Assembly: GCA_964555235.1 (NCBI GenBank)
Contig: CAZKRU010000105.1
Span: 1 to 10,651, forward strand
Direction: 5' to 3'
Source: CAZKRU01 sp964555235
GTDB lineage: Bacteria > Verrucomicrobiota > Verrucomicrobiia > Methylacidiphilales > CAMAQI01
DNA length: 10,651 nucleotides
Positions 6,621 through 10,651 of the stretch are shown here, piece after piece (the first letter of the stretch is position 1; every line of letters begins with the position of its first letter). Made by a program: the position numbers and the translations under genes. A model generated the notes under the pieces. The model worked only from the letters and a program-made list of their open reading frames with translations, made no database searches and was not told the DNA's origin.

Positions 6621-7865
6621 ATGTCGCTCTCCTTTGATTCCGAGCAACGGTTTGAATGTCGGGATTGTGTTTCGCGCTGCTGTGCGATGCCGTGGGTGAC
6701 CGTCATTACCCGCGAGGAGAAAGAGCGTCTCGAAAGCCGTGAGTGGATTCAGGAGCAACTTCGCACCCACGGAACTGAGCTCAAGCCACATGGTCCGAAC
6801 GATTTCAAGCTCCCGATGCTCGAACGTCATCGTCGTCTGGAATGCCTCTTCCTAGACGAAGACGGACTTTGCAGCATTCACCGAAAAGAGGGCCACGAAT
6901 TTCTCGCAACGAGCTGTCAGATGTTTCCCTTTGAATTTGTCTCCACTCCCGAAGGGGAAACCGTCGTCGCCCTTTCGCATCTCTGCCCTTCCATTCGAGA
7001 CAATTACGGACATCCGCTCGCACAAACCGTCGAAAAACGTTTCGATACCATCAAACGTCAAGCGCAACCGATGAGCGCGACGTTTACCTTGGGACATCAA
7101 ACCAAACTCACCACCGTTCAAGCGATGCGAATCATTGCGCGATGGGAAACCGTTCTCGAAACTCCGGGACTTCCGTTGGCCGAAAAGCTCATGCATCTTT
7201 ACGATTTCACCGCCCAAGTTCAAGAAGCGTTGCGCGATCAAGTCAGCCCTTCCGACGAAAAAGTGAACGAGGAAATTCAGCGCTGGTCTCCACAACCGAT
7301 CACCCCTCCTGTCGCACCCAAAACCTTTCTTCCCAACCTCCTTCTCGCCTTGGCACTTTATCCGATTGCCTACCCGGCCCGGGTCGCTCCGGTCGTCGGT
7401 TTTTCCATGAAACGGGCGATCTCCGGAATTCATCTCATCTCAAAACTCGTTCGTCATCGCGGCGAGATTGATCTTCTTTATGTGACCAAACCGTTTCCTC
7501 TGGAATCAATTTCCTCCGTTGCTTCTGCGGCGGCGGAGTCTTCCATTCAAGAAAATCTCTCCCGTTTTTTGGCGCACACCTTGAAGCGGCGAAACCTATT
7601 TGTCGGCGATCGACATCTCTTGGAAATTCTTTTGGATCTCGCCTTGAGTTACGCAATGGTTCTTCGATTTGCACGATATCGCGCCGCCGCAGAAGGTCGC
7701 ACCAAACCAATCTGGTCCGATGCAAGAGAAGGCGTCAGCGTGGCCGAGTTTACCTTTCTCTTCCACGCTAACATGAATCCGTCCGCTTCCATTCTCGAAT
7801 TGCTGCGCGGAATTCTGGCCGATAACCGATTGAGTTTTGAAAATATCGTTTATGCGGAGCGCTGA
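6621..7865 (+). CDS. YkgJ/FliB-type cysteine-cluster protein
   Basis: A 414-residue protein whose first 125 residues carry the cysteine pattern of the YkgJ (zinc/iron-chelating, UPF0153-like) family. The pattern is C13xxC16xxxC20C21, then C75, C84 within DGLCSIH, C99 before the QMFPFEF segment, and C122. Members probably bind a metal or Fe-S cluster; FliB, a flagellin lysine methylase, shares this pattern, but no flagellar gene is here. The remaining 290 residues are not recognised. They include a hydrophobic stretch near 235-260 (LLLALALYPIAYPARVAPVV) that is not clearly a membrane helix, and many basic residues. The protein is therefore much longer than the roughly 100-250-residue minimal family members. 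The ATG at 6621 has only a distant AGGA in front. The 3' end overlaps bioA by 14 bases, which implies co-expression. Function unknown; a role linked to biotin synthesis is only suggested by position. Confidence 0.82.
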   Translation: MSLSFDSEQRFECRDCVSRCCAMPWVTVITREEKERLESREWIQEQLRTHGTELKPHGPNDFKLPMLERHRRLECLFLDEDGLCSIHRKEGHEFLATSCQMFPFEFVSTPEGETVVALSHLCPSIRDNYGHPLAQTVEKRFDTIKRQAQPMSATFTLGHQTKLTTVQAMRIIARWETVLETPGLPLAEKLMHLYDFTAQVQEALRDQVSPSDEKVNEEIQRWSPQPITPPVAPKTFLPNLLLALALYPIAYPARVAPVVGFSMKRAISGIHLISKLVRHRGEIDLLYVTKPFPLESISSVASAAAESSIQENLSRFLAHTLKRRNLFVGDRHLLEILLDLALSYAMVLRFARYRAAAEGRTKPIWSDAREGVSVAEFTFLFHANMNPSASILELLRGILADNRLSFENIVYAER

Positions 7866-9222
7866 CAAAGCCCACCTCTGGCATCCGTTCACTCCGATTG
7901 ATTCCTGGCTCAGTTCAAAATATGAGCCGACCGTCATCGAACGCGGCGAAGGGGCCGTTCTCTGGGATAATCAAGGACGCGCCTATTTGGATGGAAACTC
8001 CTCGATCTGGACCAACCTACACGGACACCAGCATCCCAAAATCAATGCCGCAATTCAGGACCAACTTGGAAAAATTTCGCACAGTTCATTCCTGGGACTG
8101 TCGCATGAGCCGGGAATCAAACTCGCCCAACAACTGGCCGATCTTTCGGGACTCCCACGCGTTTTCTTCTCCGATGACGGATCCACTGCGATCGAAGCAG
8201 CCCTCAAAATGGTTTTTCAATATTTTCAACAGAACGGCGCTCCCGAACGCAAGACCTTCATCTCTCTCAATCAGGCCTATCACGGCGATACCGTGGGGGC
8301 GATGAGTTTGGGCCAGAGCGGCAGTTTTCACGAAGTCTTTTCGCCACTGATGTTTCGTTCGGAAAAAGTCATGACTCCGGGCTGTTATCGATGCCCCTTT
8401 AACCGCGCAAAACCCGAGCAAGCCGATGCACGCACTTACCGGAAATGCGAGTGGGAGTGTGTCCGTTCCGCTGAAGAGGTGTTGAAAAAAACAGGAACCA
8501 CCACGGCCGCATTGGTGATTGAGCCTCGTGTTCAAGGAGCCGCCGGAATGGTCATGCACCCTGAAGGCTATCTTTCGAAAATCGCCCCCTTGGTCAAAGC
8601 GACGGGAGGATTTTTAATTGCGGACGAAATTCTGACAGGCTTCGGCAGAACCGGAACGATGTTTGCGAGCGAGAAGGAATCCGTAACGCCGGATCTGATG
8701 GCACTGGCGAAAGGCCTGACGGGCGGTTACCTTCCCTTAGCCGCAACCGTTGTTCGCGAAGAAATTTTTGATGGATTTCGAGGCCCCATCGAGCGAACTT
8801 TCTTTCACGGCCACAGCTACACCGGAAATCCTCTTGGTTGTCGCGCGGCCTTGGCTAATTTGGAAATTTTTGAAACTGAAAAGACTCTTGCGACAATCGC
8901 CGAGAAATCCAAACTCCTCGCGAAATTGAGTCAACGATTCTGGAGTCACCCCAATGTCGGCGACGTGCGTCAGGAAGGAATGATTCTCGCCGTCGAACTC
9001 GTTCTCGATCGCAATACCAAAGAACCGTTCCCCTGGACGGAGCGACTCGCGCATCAGATTGGAGAGAAAGCCCGCAGTCACGGACTTCTCACGCGCGGCC
9101 TCGGCTCTATTCTGTTTTTACTGCCACCATATTGCTCGACCGACGAACAGTTAGAGCAGATGGTCGCTGCCCTCGATCGAGGCTTACGAGAAGTTCTCCC
9201 CTATAGAGAATCGCATCAGTAG
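7852..9222 (+). CDS. bioA: Adenosylmethionine-8-amino-7-oxononanoate aminotransferase
   Basis: BioA (about 456 residues) is a cytosolic PLP enzyme of the class III aminotransferases. It converts KAPA to DAPA in biotin synthesis, using S-adenosylmethionine as amino donor in most members and lysine in some. Seen here: the BioA-typical start LWHPFTP, the phosphate-site segment DDGSTAIEAALK (108-119), AYHGD (142-146), Asp258 in IADEILTGFGRTG, the Schiff-base lysine K287 in ALAKGLTGGYLPL, and the HSYTGNPLGC segment. A CYRCPF...CEWEC cluster (C178, C181, C199, C203) resembles the insert seen in BioA of several non-enterobacterial lineages. I chose the ATG at 7852 because it puts LWHPFT about nine residues in, as usual; a TTG at 7837 would add five residues. 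It overlaps the preceding gene's stop by 14 bases, which suggests translational coupling. No bioB, bioF or bioD is in the window, so the rest of the pathway lies elsewhere. Confidence 0.95.
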   Translation: MRSADKAHLWHPFTPIDSWLSSKYEPTVIERGEGAVLWDNQGRAYLDGNSSIWTNLHGHQHPKINAAIQDQLGKISHSSFLGLSHEPGIKLAQQLADLSGLPRVFFSDDGSTAIEAALKMVFQYFQQNGAPERKTFISLNQAYHGDTVGAMSLGQSGSFHEVFSPLMFRSEKVMTPGCYRCPFNRAKPEQADARTYRKCEWECVRSAEEVLKKTGTTTAALVIEPRVQGAAGMVMHPEGYLSKIAPLVKATGGFLIADEILTGFGRTGTMFASEKESVTPDLMALAKGLTGGYLPLAATVVREEIFDGFRGPIERTFFHGHSYTGNPLGCRAALANLEIFETEKTLATIAEKSKLLAKLSQRFWSHPNVGDVRQEGMILAVELVLDRNTKEPFPWTERLAHQIGEKARSHGLLTRGLGSILFLLPPYCSTDEQLEQMVAALDRGLREVLPYRESHQ

Positions 9223-9227
9223 GAAAA

Positions 9228-9331
9228 TCTCACGCGGAGACGCGGAGCTCACGGATTGCGTGTACCGGAAAAAATCGGAAATAAGATGAGAGCCGCTACT
9301 TGCTCCGCGCTCCCCGCGTCTCCGCGTGAGA
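9228..9331. repeat. 18-bp perfect inverted repeat between convergent genes
   Basis: TCTCACGCGGAGACGCGG (9228-9245) has its exact complement at 9314-9331, with a 68-base interior. The arm contains the doubled CGCGGAGA/CGCGGAG pattern, related to 'ctctgcgtctctgcgtgag'-type dispersed repeats that I recall from many environmental bacteria. It fills the gap between bioA (ending at 9222) and the converging rhaA (ending at 9351). It could form a long hairpin in both transcripts and serve as a bidirectional stop, although no T-run follows the arms. It may equally be a miniature mobile repeat. Confidence 0.75.
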
Positions 9332-9350
9332 CCCTCCGCATCCCGAATCA

Positions 9351-10592
9351 TCAGGATCTTTTCTGCAACACCTGTTCCGTATACTTCTCCGCCTCTTTCA
9401 CCCATTGCGCTTCGGACGAAGTTCCCGCCGTTTCGCAAAGTTGATCCCACGCCTCACCAAAGGGCATCGTCTTCATTCGTTCCATCAGCGCGAGCTTTTG
9501 CGCTCCTTTTCCTTCGGACTCGAGCTGCTTCAACGCTTCTGAAGGATCAAGCAATGCATACAAGAGCGCTTTTCGAGTCGCACGAATTCCAACCACATAC
9601 GCAAACAACCGATTGATGCTGGCATCAAAGTAATCGAGTGCGATGTTCATGCGGGAAAGCGCCTTTCCACGCTGAAGCTCCAGGAAAAGCTGCCGCACGT
9701 CATCGTTAAAAATCACCACATGATCACTGTCCCAACGAATCGGGCGACTCGTGTGGATGAGGAGCCGGTCGTGAAAGGGAAGAAGCGCGGAGACTTTGTC
9801 ATGAACCGATTCCGTCGGATGAAAATGCCCCATGTCGAGACAGAGCATCTTTTTTCGAGAGAGCGCGTAGCTGGCATAAAACTCAAACGATCCGACCACA
9901 AAATCCTCGGAGCCAATTCCGAAGAGCTTTGGCTCCACCGCATCGAGACAATGCGACTCATCCCCATTCAGCTTGGCCGCAAAGATCTCGTCGTAAGCAT
10001 CTCGGAGCCGCTCACGCGGCGCCCAGCGGTCCGCAGGAGAATCCTTGAGACCATCGGGAATCCAATGATTATTGACGCAGGGAGAACCTTGGAGCTTTCC
10101 AATGGCAGCCGCAATTTTTCGGGAGGCCTGACCGTGACGAATCCAAAACTTTCGAATCGCTTCATCGCAATGTGAGAGGGTAAATCCATCCGAGGCTTTT
10201 GGGTGTGCAAAATAAGAGGGATTAAAATCAATCCCAACCTTGCGGCTCTGCGCCCAATCGATCCAATGCGAAAAATGCCCGACCTCCAACGCATCCCGAT
10301 CGACCTTTTGTCCCGAGAATTCCGCGTAAAGCGCGTGAATATTGACACGATGAGTTCCCGGAACCAGTTTCAAAACTTGGTCAAGATCCGAACGGATCTC
10401 CTCTCCGTTTCGCGCACTTCCCGGAAAATTCCCCGTCGCCGCAAGCCCGGACCCTGCCAGTGAGCCTCCCCCTTCAAGTCCCCGGACATCATCCGCCTGC
10501 CAGCAATGAACCGAGATGGGAATTTCCAACGTTTTCCGGATGGCGGCTTCCGCGTCGATCCCCAGCTCAGAGTAGGCTTGTCTCCATTTCAT
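9351..10592 (-). CDS. rhaA: L-rhamnose isomerase
   Basis: A 413-residue cytosolic enzyme that interconverts L-rhamnose and L-rhamnulose, the first step of the phosphorylating rhamnose pathway. It aligns by eye along its whole length with E. coli RhaA (419 residues). Shared landmarks are ISVHCWQADDV, GNFPGSARN, VNIHALYAE, GIDFNPSYFAHP..DGFTLSH, WIPDGLKD, AVEPKLFGIGSEDFVVGS, CLDMGHFHPTE, RPIRWDSDHVV and LDYFDASINR. The expected Mn-site residues are present as His256, Asp288 and Asp290 (E. coli 262, 294, 296). The ATG at 10592 is preceded by AGAGG about 11 bases upstream, a long but plausible spacing. No rhaB, rhaD, rhaM or transporter is visible; partners, if clustered, lie to the right of the window, upstream of this gene. 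It converges on bioA and shares no transcript with it. Confidence 0.97.
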   Translation of the reverse strand: MKWRQAYSELGIDAEAAIRKTLEIPISVHCWQADDVRGLEGGGSLAGSGLAATGNFPGSARNGEEIRSDLDQVLKLVPGTHRVNIHALYAEFSGQKVDRDALEVGHFSHWIDWAQSRKVGIDFNPSYFAHPKASDGFTLSHCDEAIRKFWIRHGQASRKIAAAIGKLQGSPCVNNHWIPDGLKDSPADRWAPRERLRDAYDEIFAAKLNGDESHCLDAVEPKLFGIGSEDFVVGSFEFYASYALSRKKMLCLDMGHFHPTESVHDKVSALLPFHDRLLIHTSRPIRWDSDHVVIFNDDVRQLFLELQRGKALSRMNIALDYFDASINRLFAYVVGIRATRKALLYALLDPSEALKQLESEGKGAQKLALMERMKTMPFGEAWDQLCETAGTSSEAQWVKEAEKYTEQVLQKRS

Positions 10593-10651
10593 ATAATTTG
10601 AGACCTCTGCAAAAAGGGTACTTTTAAGTGAAGGTGATGGGATTTAAAAAA
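10593..10651 (-). promoter_or_regulatory. Upstream region of rhaA, cut by the window end
   Basis: These 59 bases precede the rhaA start. On the minus strand they hold AGAGG (a weak ribosome site) and otherwise A/T-rich DNA. I cannot identify a promoter or operator with confidence, and no coding frame clearly enters from the right. Confidence 0.3.

Noticed and set aside
6852..7433. 193-codon open frame on the minus strand
   Set aside because: It lies wholly opposite the cysteine-cluster gene, has no recognisable domain and is a shadow of that gene's codon usage.
7837..7851. TTG start for bioA
   Set aside because: It adds five residues with no ribosome site, and the ATG at 7852 gives the usual distance to LWHPFT.
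1..10651. CRISPR array, tRNA, rRNA, phage or defence system
   Set aside because: No regularly spaced repeats, no tRNA cloverleaf or rRNA stretch that I could recognise, and no genes of those classes. All large frames are explained by the six genes listed.

Overview
The window looks like a chromosomal segment of a free-living heterotrophic bacterium, most likely Verrucomicrobiota (Opitutales/Puniceicoccales-like). That placement is an inference. It rests on a LacI-type regulator with the 'NPLVSAWMSHRR' hinge style common in that group, a secreted S8 peptidase with the SVWFxW/AVDG repeat domains common there, and a GGCGGGCTC/GAGCCCGCC palindrome of the kind scattered through such genomes. No rRNA or tRNA gene is present to confirm it.

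Layout, left to right. Bases 1-419 hold no intact gene. They contain two same-orientation copies of a GRGATACGTCCCC motif, a short A/T hairpin, a small reading frame that looks like the tail of a broken gene, and the GC-rich palindrome. A clearly GC-rich gene follows on the minus strand (420-1751): a lipoprotein serine hydrolase of the beta-lactamase/esterase fold. Its composition drops abruptly near 1870, at an inverted copy of the same motif. From about 1867 to 2042 lies a small element whose ends carry that motif plus a perfect 10-bp inverted repeat at identical offsets (MITE-like). It abuts two tandem 19-bp units directly upstream of a LacI-family regulator (2084-3112, plus). Next comes a 1031-residue secreted subtilisin-like peptidase (3327-6422, plus), preceded by two identical ATACGTGTAT sites 31 bp apart and followed by a hairpin terminator. 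Then come a cysteine-cluster (YkgJ/FliB-type) protein (6621-7865, plus) and bioA (7852-9222, plus), which overlap by 14 bp. Convergent to them, and separated by an 18-bp perfect inverted repeat, is L-rhamnose isomerase rhaA (9351-10592, minus).

How the genes fit together. The regulator, secreted peptidase and rhamnose isomerase suit a polymer-degrading, sugar-using lifestyle, but they do not form one operon. Only the cysteine-cluster gene and bioA look co-transcribed. The LacI-type regulator could control itself, the peptidase downstream, or genes outside the window. No wholly new multi-gene system is evident. The most interesting material is the repeat-bounded, compositionally foreign hydrolase region and the paired operator-like sites.
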